The position numbers and the translations under genes were made by a program. The notes under the pieces are model-generated. The model did not search any database. It was not told the DNA's origin and saw only the letters and a program-made list of their open reading frames with translations. A stretch of 64,000 nucleotides of DNA, taken from Albidovulum sp. (GTDB lineage Bacteria; Pseudomonadota; Alphaproteobacteria; Rhodobacterales; Rhodobacteraceae). The stretch lies in the NCBI GenBank assembly GCA_020637635.1, contig JACKKB010000008.1:112021-176020 (forward strand), in the 5' to 3' direction. Below are positions 44,156-53,362 of this stretch, one piece after another. Within the stretch, counting starts at the first letter, position 1. Each line of letters starts with the position of its first letter.

Positions 44156-45264
44156 CAGCCCATCAGCCCCGGATTGAGAATGCCGCGCGGATCGAACCGT
44201 GCCCTGAGACCCGCCGAGATCGCCGCGACCGGCGCCGGCTCCGGCGGGAAAGGCGCGATCCGCGCCCGCGTCTCTTCCGCGGCGCGGATCACCGTGGCAT
44301 GGCCCGCGAAGTCGCCCAGCGCCGCGCGCAGGTCACTGCCCGCTTGCACCAGGAGCCAGACGAGCCCGCCGCCCCAGTCGTAAAGCACCTCGTCCGCCCC
44401 GCTCCGTGCCGCCAGCGCCGCGGCCGCGGTGGGCGCCACCGACAGCCGCCAGACATCGCCCGTTCGGTCGTGAAACGGCGCCACATCGCGCACCGCGCGC
44501 CAGATCTCCGCCGCTCGGCCGGCGTCGCGCAGGATCTCCGCCGCCCCATGGGTCGCCAGAAGATCGGCCAGCCGCCCTGCCCGGTAGGCTACGGAATCGG
44601 CAAATCCCTCGATCCGGATCAGCGTCCCCTCCCGCCCGTGCGCCGCACCCGTCACATCGAAGGGCGAACGCAGGGCCGCGGTCATGGCGCCGATCGCCGC
44701 CGCATCGTCGAGCCCGGTGATCGCCAGCGTCGCCGCTGCCTCGGGCGCCGGCAGCACCTTCAGGCTGACCTCGCTCAGCACGCCAAGCGTCCCCCAGGAC
44801 CCCGCCATCAGCTTCACGAGATCATAGCCGGTGACATTCTTCATCACCCGCCCGCCGTTCTTCACGACCGTGCCTCTGCCATCGACGAACCGCACCCCGA
44901 GAAGCGCATCGCGGGCCGCACCCGCCTGCACCCGACGCGGCCCCGAGACATTGGCCGCGATCACGCCACCCAGCGTCGGCTCGCCCGTGGTGCCGAGAAG
45001 TCCGCGCCAGTCGGCCGGCTCGAAGGCCAGCCGCTGCCCCTCTCCGGCAAGCGCCGCCTCGATCTCGGCAAGCGGCGTCCCCGCCGCCGCCACCAGCGTG
45101 AGCGCCCCGGGCTCGTAAAGCCGGATCCCGCACAGGCCGGAGACATCGAGCGCCGCACCCGCGACCGGCCGGCCGACCGGCCGCGTCCCGCCGCCCCTGA
45201 TCCTGAGCGGACCGCCCGCATCGCGGACTGCCTCCGCCAGTTCCTCCTCGCTCGAAACCCGCAC
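44155..45264 (-). CDS. glcE: Glycolate oxidase FAD-binding subunit GlcE
   Basis: 369 aa. PCMH-type FAD-binding fold: GGPLRIRGGGTRP near residue 16, LGTTGEPTLGGVIAANVSGP and VKNGGRVMKNVTGYDLVKLM. Works with GlcD. The start is a GTG at 45264, three bases after the glcD stop; no ATG gives the family N-terminus. Confidence 0.93.
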   Translation of the reverse strand: MRVSSEEELAEAVRDAGGPLRIRGGGTRPVGRPVAGAALDVSGLCGIRLYEPGALTLVAAAGTPLAEIEAALAGEGQRLAFEPADWRGLLGTTGEPTLGGVIAANVSGPRRVQAGAARDALLGVRFVDGRGTVVKNGGRVMKNVTGYDLVKLMAGSWGTLGVLSEVSLKVLPAPEAAATLAITGLDDAAAIGAMTAALRSPFDVTGAAHGREGTLIRIEGFADSVAYRAGRLADLLATHGAAEILRDAGRAAEIWRAVRDVAPFHDRTGDVWRLSVAPTAAAALAARSGADEVLYDWGGGLVWLLVQAGSDLRAALGDFAGHATVIRAAEETRARIAPFPPEPAPVAAISAGLRARFDPRGILNPGLMG

Positions 45265-45267
45265 CCG

Positions 45268-46770
45268 TCACGCGCCTTCTTCGTTGCCGAAATACCCTGC
45301 GGGGGTCCGGGGGCGCAAAGCCCCCGGGACATGTTCCCGGCCGGCGCGCCGCGCCGCACTCGCGGCAAGCGGGAACACCTTCGCCGGATTGAGCAGCCAG
45401 AGCGGATCGAAGACGTCCTTGACTTGCATCTGCGCCTCCAAGTCCGCGGGCGCATACTGCACCTCCATGAGGTCGCGCTTCTCGATGCCGACGCCATGTT
45501 CGCCGGTCAGACAGCCCCCGACCTCGACGCAGAGCTTCAGGATCTCGGCCCCGAAGGCCTCGCAGGTTTCCAGATCGCCGGGCTTGTTGGCATCGTAGAG
45601 GATCAGCGGATGCATGTTGCCGTCCCCGGCATGAAAGACATTCGCGACATCCAGCCCGAACTCGGCGCTCATCTCGCCGATCCGCCTCAGCACATGCGGC
45701 AGCGACGAGACCGGGATCGTCCCGTCAAGACACATGTAGTCGTTGATCTGCCCCATCGCCCCGAAGGCCGACTTGCGGCCGAGCCAGATCTTCCTCGCCT
45801 CGTCCTGCGAGACTGCCTCGCGGAACTCGACCGGATCATGCCGCATCGCGATCTGGCGAATGAGGCCGAGCTGTTCGTCGATCTCGGACTCCGCCCCCTC
45901 GACCTCGACGATCAGAAGCGCCTCGCAGTCGGGATAACCCGCATGGGCGAAATCCTCGCAGGCACGGATACAGGGCCGGTCCATGAACTCGATCGCCACC
46001 GGCAGCACGCCGGCCTTGATGACGTCGGCGACGCAGGCCCCCGCCACCTCGTTCGACCGGAACCCGATCAGCACCGGCCGCGCCCCTTCGGGCTTGGGCA
46101 ATATCCTGAGCGTGGCCTCCGTCACGACGCCGAGCTGCCCCTCGGAGCCACAGACGAGCCCGAGCAGGTCGAGCCCTCCTGCATCCATATGCGCGCCCCC
46201 GATCTCGACCACGGTCCCGTCCATCTGCACGAGCGTGACACCGAGAAGGTTGTTCGTCGTGACCCCGTATTTCAGGCAATGCGCCCCGCCGGAATTCATC
46301 GCGATATTGCCGCCGATCGCACAGGCCAGCTGCGAGGACGGGTCGGGCGCGTAGAAGAACCCTTCGGCCTCGACCGCACCGCTCACCGAAAGATTGGTGC
46401 GCCCCGCCTCGACGCGGATGAAGCGGTCGTCGTAGTTGACCTCCAGCACCCGGTTCATCCGCGCGATGCCGAGCACGACACTGTCCTCGGTCGGCAGCGC
46501 ACCGCCCGCAAGCGAGGTGCCCGCGCCACGCGGCACCACCGGCACCCCGGCGGCGTGGCAGATCCGCAGCACCGCGGCCACCTCCTCGGTCGAGCGCGGC
46601 AACACCACCAGCATCGGCGCGGCCCGATAGGCGCTGAGCGCATCGCATTCATAGGCGCGGGTTTCCGCGGGATCGGAGATCACCGCATCCTCGGGCAGGA
46701 CCGCCCTTAGCGCCGCGCCAAGCGCGCCCTTGCCCGCGATCCGCGCGGCATCCGGTGCAGGCATGTCCAT
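45268..46770 (-). CDS. glcD: Glycolate oxidase catalytic subunit GlcD
   Basis: 500 aa flavoprotein. FAD site VPVVPRGAGTSLAGGALPTE. SQLACAIGGNIAMNSGGAHC, and the C-terminal FHAGDGNMHPLILYD and TGEHGVGIEKR with catalytic His residues. It oxidises glycolate to glyoxylate. AGGAGG six bases before ATG 46770. It carries a ragged C-terminal tail (RTPAGYFGNEEGA) beyond the usual end. An operator-like dyad sits immediately upstream of the ribosome-binding site. Confidence 0.95.
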   Translation of the reverse strand: MDMPAPDAARIAGKGALGAALRAVLPEDAVISDPAETRAYECDALSAYRAAPMLVVLPRSTEEVAAVLRICHAAGVPVVPRGAGTSLAGGALPTEDSVVLGIARMNRVLEVNYDDRFIRVEAGRTNLSVSGAVEAEGFFYAPDPSSQLACAIGGNIAMNSGGAHCLKYGVTTNNLLGVTLVQMDGTVVEIGGAHMDAGGLDLLGLVCGSEGQLGVVTEATLRILPKPEGARPVLIGFRSNEVAGACVADVIKAGVLPVAIEFMDRPCIRACEDFAHAGYPDCEALLIVEVEGAESEIDEQLGLIRQIAMRHDPVEFREAVSQDEARKIWLGRKSAFGAMGQINDYMCLDGTIPVSSLPHVLRRIGEMSAEFGLDVANVFHAGDGNMHPLILYDANKPGDLETCEAFGAEILKLCVEVGGCLTGEHGVGIEKRDLMEVQYAPADLEAQMQVKDVFDPLWLLNPAKVFPLAASAARRAGREHVPGALRPRTPAGYFGNEEGA

Positions 46771-46781
46771 GAAAGCCTCCT

Positions 46782-46804
46782 ATTGGTAATAAAATATAAC
46801 CAAT
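46782..46804. promoter_or_regulatory. Operator-like dyad ATTGGT-N11-ACCAAT upstream of glcD
   Basis: A perfect 6-bp inverted repeat in an AT-rich island between glcD and the divergent DUF599 gene, just upstream of the glcD ribosome-binding site. TTGGT/ACCAA halves are typical of FadR-subfamily GntR regulators such as GlcC, PdhR and LldR, though those normally have a shorter gap. No regulator gene is adjacent. Confidence 0.5.
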
Positions 46805-46847
46805 TTACGGCTATGGCAACCGAAAATAGCGCGATATAGCTCGCAGC

Positions 46848-47573
46848 ATGCCCGCTTTATTCTCCTTCGGCCAGTTCGGACCGACCGACTACGTTGCACT
46901 CGCCCTTCTCGTCGCGAGCTGGCTGATCTTCGGCCATCTGGTCGAACATCCGCCGGCCGGGCGGCCTTCGGTCACCGTGCTCATGGCCGCCTACCGCCGC
47001 GACTGGATGCGCGAATTCGTGACGCGCCAGCCGCGCATCTTCGATGCCGCGATCATTGACAGCTTGCGGCAGGGCACCTCCTTTCTCGCCTCCGCAACGA
47101 TGATCGCCATCGGCGGATGCGTCGCCCTGATCGACAAGAGCGAACGGATCCTCGGTCTTGCACGCGACCTGACCGAAAGCGTCGCCCCTGAGGCGGTCTG
47201 GGACGTGAAACTCATCGTGATCCTGATCTTCCTGACCAACGCCTTCCTGAAATTCGTCTGGTCGCACCGGCTCTTCGGCTACTGTGTCATCCTCATGGCC
47301 TCGGTGCCGAACGATCCCGAGGCGGCCGGGGCCTACGAGCGGGCCGATCAGGCTGCCGAGGTGAACATCCACGCCGCCCGCGCCTTCAACCGCGGGCTGC
47401 GCGCGGTCTACTTCTCGCTCGGCGCGCTGGCCTGGCTGATCGGGGCGCTGCCGCTGATCCTCGCCACGGCGGTCACGCTCGGCCTCCTGTGGCGGCGCGA
47501 GTTCGCCTCGAAGTCCCGCCGGGTCTTGATCGGCGGCCTGCGGGCGACCCTGCCCCGGGAAACGGCAAAGTGA
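46848..47573 (+). CDS. DUF599 membrane protein
   Basis: 241 aa with about four membrane helices (DYVALALLVASWLIFGHLVE, TSFLASATMIAIGGCVALID, LIVILIFLTNAFLKFVWSH, then LGALAWLIGALPLILATAVT). The family is widespread in proteobacteria; function unknown. Transcribed away from glcD, sharing a 77-base divergent promoter region. Confidence 0.85.
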   Translation: MPALFSFGQFGPTDYVALALLVASWLIFGHLVEHPPAGRPSVTVLMAAYRRDWMREFVTRQPRIFDAAIIDSLRQGTSFLASATMIAIGGCVALIDKSERILGLARDLTESVAPEAVWDVKLIVILIFLTNAFLKFVWSHRLFGYCVILMASVPNDPEAAGAYERADQAAEVNIHAARAFNRGLRAVYFSLGALAWLIGALPLILATAVTLGLLWRREFASKSRRVLIGGLRATLPRETAK

Positions 47574-47608
47574 TCGCCGCCTTCGGCCGTTCGTGGCAGG
47601 CTGGGACC

Positions 47609-47989
47609 ATGTTCCGGGCCTTCAGCCTCGCCTGCGCCCTCGCCTGCGCCCTCGCCTGCGCCCTTGCCGCGCCGCCCGCCAATGCCGCGCCGCCGGAGGT
47701 CGTGGATGCCAGCGCGCGCTTCGACGGCACGAGCTGGACGATCTCGGTGACGCTGCGCCACCCCGATACCGGCTGGGACCACTATGCAAGCGGCTGGGAA
47801 GTGCTGGCCCCCGACGGCACGAGGCTCGGCTATCGCGCGCTCACCCATCCCCATGTCGACGAGCAGCCATTCACGCGCAGCCTCTCGGGCATCCGGATCC
47901 CGCCCGACGTGACCGCGGTCCTCGTCCGCGCCCGCTGCACGCTCGATGGCTGGGCCGGAAATCCGACACCGCTCGCGCTGCGGCGCTGA
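47609..47989 (+). CDS. Small exported hypothetical protein with repeated signal peptide
   Basis: 126 aa. Signal peptide FRAFSLACALACALACALAA, made of three exact LACA units encoded by 12-bp tandem repeats, cleaved near NAA-PP. The mature part (ARFDGTSWTISVTLRHPDTG, DHYASGWEVLAPDGTRLGYR, VDEQPFTRSLSGIRIPPDV) looks like a small beta-sandwich. I do not recognise a named family. It follows the DUF599 gene by 35 bases. Confidence 0.75.
   Translation: MFRAFSLACALACALACALAAPPANAAPPEVVDASARFDGTSWTISVTLRHPDTGWDHYASGWEVLAPDGTRLGYRALTHPHVDEQPFTRSLSGIRIPPDVTAVLVRARCTLDGWAGNPTPLALRR
47627..47662. repeat. Three perfect 12-bp tandem repeats in a signal-peptide region
   Basis: CTCGCCTGCGCC occurs at 47627, 47639 and 47651. 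The in-frame array adds four residues per copy to the hydrophobic core of the signal peptide. Confidence 0.9.
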
Positions 47990-48134
47990 GACGCCCGGCA
48001 GGTTCCTGCCGTTTCCGCGCCTCTCGCGGATTTGTTGCCCTGGCTGCCAGGGAATCGTCTAGGTTGAGCGGCAGAGGGAAAGCGCCGAAGAAGCCGACAG
48101 ATCGGCCCTGGCAGCAACTCACCGGGAGGACGTA

Positions 48135-48347
48135 TTGGAAACGACACCTGCTCTCGACCCGATCGATGCCGCCGTCGACGATCTGCTGCGCGACCCCGGC
48201 CGGGCCGACCGCCTGCGCGCCCGACTGGATCAGTTCCAGGACAAGGCCAAGCCGGTCGGGGAAACGCCCGAGCGCGCGCGGGCGCGGCTGCGGCTCCTGG
48301 CGATCTGTTCGGACGCCGAAGGGCTCTGGGACGAGGCGCCGGGCTGA
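48135..48347 (+). CDS. Small acidic/arginine-rich hypothetical protein (TTG start)
   Basis: 70 aa. METTPALDPIDAAVDDLLRD then a charged helical stretch RADRLRARLDQFQDKAKPVG. The start is TTG 48135 with GGGAGGA four bases upstream; no ATG is in frame. Predicted as two helices. Unrecognised, but the strong ribosome-binding site and normal codon use support it. Confidence 0.6.
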   Translation: METTPALDPIDAAVDDLLRDPGRADRLRARLDQFQDKAKPVGETPERARARLRLLAICSDAEGLWDEAPG

Positions 48348-48390
48348 GGCAACCGGACCACCCCGGGGCCTGGGGCGCCGGCACCAGCCC

Positions 48391-50472
48391 CTAGCGCCGC
48401 CCCTCGCGCAGCCAGGCTGCGAGCGCCAGCGCCATCGCCAGAAGCAGGAAGGCCCAGGCCGGAAGAATCGGCGCCACGCGGATGTCGAGCGTGCGATAGG
48501 CGCCGCGCGGGGTGATGCCGATCCAGCCGCGCCCGACCGCAGGCCGCCCCGCCCGCACGGCGCGGATCCGCGGCAGACCGTCTTCCAGCCGCACGAATCC
48601 ACCGTTCGTGGGCGCCACCACCGGGGTCAGCACTTCTTGCGTGGCAAGGGCCGCCTCGAATTCGCGCGGCGCCGAGGGCCCGAGCGCGACCACCCTTTCA
48701 AGCGTTTCGTCCTTGAGCCGGTAGAGCCCGATATCGGGCGCATCGTAGGTCGCACTGTAGCGTCCCGGCAGCGTTTCCCTCAGCGGCAGCACCGTCTCGG
48801 TTCCGTCCGGCGCCGTCACCGTCACGCTGCGCGCGCCTTCCCGCAACGACTGCCGGGTGATCGTCATGCGCTGACCCTCGGCCGTCGCGGTCAGCGCCTC
48901 TTCCTCGAGCGAGGGTTCCTTCATCATCCAGTGGGCGAGCCGGCGCAGCAGTTCCAGCTGCGGCCCGCCGCCCTCGAAATCGCGGCCCCAGAGCCAGGCC
49001 TGGTCAGAGGCGAGCAGCGCCACCCGCCCGTCGCCCTCATGTGCGAGCATCAGGAGCGGGCGGTTGTCCGGCCCCTCCATGACCACGTCGCCATGCGGAT
49101 CGACCATGTCGACGAGGCGCAGCCAGCGGCCCCAGCTGGGCGCGCCGGGTCTGCCCGCCTGCCCGCCTTCGGGGGCAAAGCTCTCAAGCCCCTGCGTCAC
49201 CGGATGGCGTTCGCCAAGCGCCGAGACGCGCGGCTGATAGGCGCCGTCGATCACCCGCCCGGACGGGCGCGCCGGCAGCACCGTGCCGAGCGGCGAATAG
49301 GCGAGGCTCTCGGCCGAGGCGAATTCGGGCCCGGCGGTCACGAGAACCGCGCCACCGGCTTCGACATAGGAACGGATATTGTCGAGGTAGGAGGCCGGCA
49401 GGATGCCGCGCAGCCGGTAGCGGTCGAAGATGATCAGATCGAACTCATGGATCTTCTCGACGAAGAGTTCACGCGTCGGAAAGGCGATGAGCGAGAGCTC
49501 CGACACCGGCACGCCGTCCTGCTTGTCGGGCGGGCGCAGGATGGTGAAATGCACCAGATCGACGGCGCTGTCCGATTTCAGGAAATTGCGCCAGGTCCGC
49601 TCGCCGGCATAGGGCTCGCCGGAGACGAGGAGCACGCGGAGCCTGTCGCGCACGCCGTTGATCTGCAGGGCCGCCGCATTGTTGCGATCGGTCAGCTCTC
49701 CCGCCAGAGCCGGCGTCGCGATCTGCACCACGTTCTGCCCGGCATGGTCGAGCTTCAGCGTCATCTGCACGACCTGTCCCGGCGCCGCCTCGATGGATTC
49801 CGGCGCGCCGCCATCGACCGAAACGCTGAGCCGGGCGGGCGCGCCCGCCACCGCTGCGGGAACCGGCCCCTGGTCTTCGACCTGCAACGTGATCGTGACC
49901 GGCTCGCCGATGATGCCGAAGGCCGGCGCCGCCCGGACGACCAGCCGCCGGTCCCAGTCGCTGGCATGCCCGGTGAGCAGCACGGCAAGAGGCGCCGGCA
50001 GCGTCGGCGCCATGGCGAGATCGTGCACCTGCCCGTCGGTGACGAGGATCGCGCCGGCGACCCGCGCGCGCGGCTCCTCGGCCAGCGCCTGCGCCAGCGC
50101 GGTCATGGCAAGCGTGCCGGCGTCGCCGGCCCCGTCGCCGACATCGACCAGCCGCATCTCGGTATCGGGCAGCGCTGCCAGTTCGGCCGCGATCCGCGCC
50201 ACGGCCGCCTCGGTCTGCGCGCCGCGGTCGGCGATCTTCTGGCTGGCGCTCCGGTCGACCACGACAAGGACGATGTCGGGCTCGGGCCTGCGGTCCTCGC
50301 TTTGCAGCGAGGGCTGGGCGATCGCCGCCAGAAGTGCTGTCAGCGCCAGCGCCCGCAGCCACCAGCCGCCAAGCCGGCGCCAGACCGCGAGCGCCACGAA
50401 GGCGGCGGCAAGCCCTGCGAGCGCCCAGAGCACGGGCCAGGGCAGGAGCGGATCGAAGATCACCCCGGTCAT
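48391..50472 (-). CDS. Membrane protein with VWA-like and glutamine-amidotransferase-like regions
   Basis: 693 aa. Two N-terminal helices (PVLWALAGLAAAFVALAVW, LRALALTALLAAIAQPSL), a VWA-like stretch (PDIVLVVVDRSASQKIADRG), a CARDB-like middle, then a class-I glutamine-amidotransferase-like fold (LRVLLVSGEPYAGERTWRNF; FDLIIFDRYRLRGILPASYL) without a catalytic Cys. A final C-terminal helix follows. Last gene of the MoxR-DUF58-DUF4159 locus; such proteins are thought to form an envelope complex. The stop-start gap to the DUF4159 gene is 13 bases. Confidence 0.8.
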   Translation of the reverse strand: MTGVIFDPLLPWPVLWALAGLAAAFVALAVWRRLGGWWLRALALTALLAAIAQPSLQSEDRRPEPDIVLVVVDRSASQKIADRGAQTEAAVARIAAELAALPDTEMRLVDVGDGAGDAGTLAMTALAQALAEEPRARVAGAILVTDGQVHDLAMAPTLPAPLAVLLTGHASDWDRRLVVRAAPAFGIIGEPVTITLQVEDQGPVPAAVAGAPARLSVSVDGGAPESIEAAPGQVVQMTLKLDHAGQNVVQIATPALAGELTDRNNAAALQINGVRDRLRVLLVSGEPYAGERTWRNFLKSDSAVDLVHFTILRPPDKQDGVPVSELSLIAFPTRELFVEKIHEFDLIIFDRYRLRGILPASYLDNIRSYVEAGGAVLVTAGPEFASAESLAYSPLGTVLPARPSGRVIDGAYQPRVSALGERHPVTQGLESFAPEGGQAGRPGAPSWGRWLRLVDMVDPHGDVVMEGPDNRPLLMLAHEGDGRVALLASDQAWLWGRDFEGGGPQLELLRRLAHWMMKEPSLEEEALTATAEGQRMTITRQSLREGARSVTVTAPDGTETVLPLRETLPGRYSATYDAPDIGLYRLKDETLERVVALGPSAPREFEAALATQEVLTPVVAPTNGGFVRLEDGLPRIRAVRAGRPAVGRGWIGITPRGAYRTLDIRVAPILPAWAFLLLAMALALAAWLREGRR

Positions 50473-50485
50473 GCGCCCCGCCCCG

Positions 50486-53362
50486 TCATTGCCCGAGCCT
50501 TTCGAGAAGTGCGGGCACATGCACCTGGTCGGATTTGTAGTTGCCCGTCAGCACATGCATGATGAGGTTGACGCCGAAGCGGTAGGAAAGTTCGCGCTGA
50601 CGCTCGCCGGCAAGACCGCGACCGACCGGGAACATCGCCCGCCCCTGATCGTCCACCGCCCAGGCCGAGGCCCAGTCGTTGCCGCCGATCACCACCGGGG
50701 TGACATTATCGTTGAGGTTGCGAAACGGCATCCCCTCGACCTGTTCGGCATCGACCGGCGCCGCCTCGACCCAGACCGGAGCGCCCGCAAACCGGCCCGG
50801 AAAATCTTGCAGCAGGTAGAAGGAGCGCGTCAGCACATGGTCCTTGGGCAGCGGTTCGAGCGGCGGAATATCGAGCGGCGCGGCAAGCGCCTGCAGGCGC
50901 CGTCCCTCGGGCGAGGCGCTCCCGTAGCGCGCCACATCGGCGTCGCGCGTATCGAAGAGGATCATGCCACCATTGCGCAGGTAGCGGTTGAGCTTGGCAT
51001 AGGCGACCGGAGAAGGCGCCTTTTCCGTCGCCGTAACCGGCCAGTAGAGAAAGCTGAAGACGGCCAGTTCGTCGGTTTCGGGATCGACGCCGCGCGGCTC
51101 GACCGGCTCGATCGAGGTGCGGGCGAAGAGCACTTCGGACAGTCCCCAGAGGCCCGCCTCCGAGACCTGGTCGACCCCGGCGTCACCGGTCTTCACATAG
51201 GCAAGGACGACGTTGCCCGCCGCGCGGACGATGGCGGCCTCGTCCTCTGCGGCACGGGCACCGCCTGGCAGGAGCGCCGCAAGGAGAAGGAAGCCCGCAG
51301 CCGCGGCCCCTGCCACCTGCCCGCGCCCCGATCCCCGCCCCGGTCCACGCCCCGCTCCACGACCCGGGCCAGCCCCCGCTTCAGGCCCCACTCCGGGCCC
51401 CGATTCGCGGGGCTGCCCGCTTCGGCGCCGCGCACCCGGGATCTGGCCGCCCAGCAGAAGCGTCGCGAGGATGTCGAGCAGGAACAGCGAAATCGCGGCC
51501 GAGAGCGCCCAGCCCTTGAGCGGCGCCTCCTCGGCCATGACCATGCCCTCGACGGCGACGCCGGCGGGCCAGGCCGCGGGAAGAAGGCTGCGCCCCGGCG
51601 CGATGGCATTGACGGCAAGCCTGCGTCCCTCGGCCGCGTAGAGGCCGGGCGGCAGTTCCGGCCCCGGCGTGGGCACGGCCAGGCGTTCGCCCGACACTCC
51701 GCTCAGCTCGCCCGCGTCCGCAAGTGTCCCGAATCCGTTCAACACCTTTTCCGGCACCCATGTGGTTCCGGCCAGATCCACCGCATCCGGCCGCACCGCC
51801 GCGCCCGAGACGGCAAGCCGTTCGAGCATCTGCACGAAGAGGCCCGAGAGCGCGAGGTTGCTCCATTCCGCATTCGCGGCGACGTGAAACAGCACGACCT
51901 CGCCGTCCATGATGCGCCGCCGCGTCACCAGGGGCGTGCCGTCGGCAAGCGCCGCGATCGTCGCCCCGGCCAGCTCGGGCCCCGGCTGTGCCAGCACCTG
52001 CGCCGAAACGCTGACCTCTGAGGGAATCGCGAGCCCGAAGAAGGGGGAGCCCTCGGCGAACGGCGCCAGGGCCCTGGGCTCGCCCCAGCTCATCGTTCCG
52101 CCGACCGAGCGGCCGCCCGCGCGCAGCCGCACCGGCAGCAGCGGATCGAGCGTGTCGCGGCCGATGTCGGAGGCGGCCAGGCGCGGCCCGGCGAAGCGCA
52201 GCAGAAGCCCGCCCTGTTCGACCCAGTCGGTCAGCGCATCCGTTTCCGGCACCCGCGCGATATCGGCCAGGATGATCACGTCGGGCGCAGCCTTGATCAC
52301 GTCGCCGACCGTGCCGCCGATCAGATCCGCCGTCGGCGCAAGCGCCTGGCGCAGATAGTGGTCGGGCGCCAGAAGCTCCAGCCCCTCATGCGCGGCCGCC
52401 GCCGTCACGATGGCGATCTTGCGCCGCCTGAGCGCGTCATCGGCAAGGTTGACGGCTCCGGCCGTCGCCGTCCCCGCGACCTCGAACCGGGTCACGCGGT
52501 TGCGCAGTTCGGGCGGCAGGTCGAAGCCGGCTTCGGCGCGGTCGGCACCTGCGGCAAAGCTCACCTCGCTCCGTGCCAGTTCGCGCTCGATCCCCGCCGG
52601 GTCGAGCCCGCGGGCGATGACGCGCGCTCCGGCGGCGACGCCGGTCTCGGCACGCAGAACCGGCACGACGAGCCGGCCGTCGCGCAGTTCGGAGGCGCCA
52701 AGCGCCACGATCGGGCGCGGGCTTTCGATCGCCGTGAGCGGCCCATGCGCCATGAGAGCGGCGGCAAGCGCGCCGCGCCCGGGCCGGTCGAGCCCGTCGG
52801 AAAGCCAGAGCGTCTCGAACCGCCCTTCGGGCAGCGCGGACGCGACCTTGGACATGGTCTCGGGCGAAGGCTCCCACGCGGCTGGCTGCAGTGCCGGCAG
52901 TCTTCCGGCGACCTCCGCCGCGGCGGCAAAGCCGATCCCGCCCGCCGGCGGGTCGGTCAGGCTCACGAGCGCCGCCGGCCGGCCCGACCGGCCGGCCTCG
53001 TCCAACGCCGCGGCGATGCGCCCGCTGCGCTCCGGCCAGTCGCGGGCATCGGCCCAGCTGCCGTCGGTCAGCACCAGGAGCGGGCCCTGCCCCGGCGCCT
53101 TCACCCGCGGGTTCAGGACCGGCCCGGCAAAGCCGAGGATGAGGAGCGCGACAGCCGCCGCCCGTAGCAGCAGAAGCCACCAGGGCGTGCGGTCGGCCTG
53201 CCGCGTCTCGTCCCTGAGCCCCAGCAGAAGCGCGACACCGGGAAAACGCCGCCGCACCGGCGCCGGCGGCACCGCCCTCAGCAGGAACCAGAGAACCGGC
53301 AGCGCCGCGAGGGCCCAGAGAAGCCAGGGCGCCGTGAAGCCGATCGGGCCGAGGATCAGCAT
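50486..53362 (-). CDS. BatA/DUF4159-type membrane protein
   Basis: 958 aa. N-terminal BatA helices (FTAPWLLWALAALPVLWFLL; LLLLRAAAVALLILGFAGPV), a VWA-like region lacking a clear MIDAS (LLVLTDGSWADARDWPERS), a membrane helix near 615-640, a Gly/Pro/Arg linker (about 647-687), a further hydrophobic segment, and a C-terminal DUF4159 domain (about 708-958; YLRNGGMILFDTRDADVARY). The ATG at 53362 overlaps the DUF58 stop as TGATG. The longer frame upstream overlays the DUF58 gene and is rejected. Confidence 0.85.
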   Translation of the reverse strand: MLILGPIGFTAPWLLWALAALPVLWFLLRAVPPAPVRRRFPGVALLLGLRDETRQADRTPWWLLLLRAAAVALLILGFAGPVLNPRVKAPGQGPLLVLTDGSWADARDWPERSGRIAAALDEAGRSGRPAALVSLTDPPAGGIGFAAAAEVAGRLPALQPAAWEPSPETMSKVASALPEGRFETLWLSDGLDRPGRGALAAALMAHGPLTAIESPRPIVALGASELRDGRLVVPVLRAETGVAAGARVIARGLDPAGIERELARSEVSFAAGADRAEAGFDLPPELRNRVTRFEVAGTATAGAVNLADDALRRRKIAIVTAAAAHEGLELLAPDHYLRQALAPTADLIGGTVGDVIKAAPDVIILADIARVPETDALTDWVEQGGLLLRFAGPRLAASDIGRDTLDPLLPVRLRAGGRSVGGTMSWGEPRALAPFAEGSPFFGLAIPSEVSVSAQVLAQPGPELAGATIAALADGTPLVTRRRIMDGEVVLFHVAANAEWSNLALSGLFVQMLERLAVSGAAVRPDAVDLAGTTWVPEKVLNGFGTLADAGELSGVSGERLAVPTPGPELPPGLYAAEGRRLAVNAIAPGRSLLPAAWPAGVAVEGMVMAEEAPLKGWALSAAISLFLLDILATLLLGGQIPGARRRSGQPRESGPGVGPEAGAGPGRGAGRGPGRGSGRGQVAGAAAAGFLLLAALLPGGARAAEDEAAIVRAAGNVVLAYVKTGDAGVDQVSEAGLWGLSEVLFARTSIEPVEPRGVDPETDELAVFSFLYWPVTATEKAPSPVAYAKLNRYLRNGGMILFDTRDADVARYGSASPEGRRLQALAAPLDIPPLEPLPKDHVLTRSFYLLQDFPGRFAGAPVWVEAAPVDAEQVEGMPFRNLNDNVTPVVIGGNDWASAWAVDDQGRAMFPVGRGLAGERQRELSYRFGVNLIMHVLTGNYKSDQVHVPALLERLGQ

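Noticed and set aside
47593..50562. A 989-codon plus-strand open frame
   Set aside because: It is the antisense shadow of the 48391-50472 gene. The composition is Arg/Pro/His-rich with no family motifs, while the minus-strand frame has membrane helices and conserved motifs.
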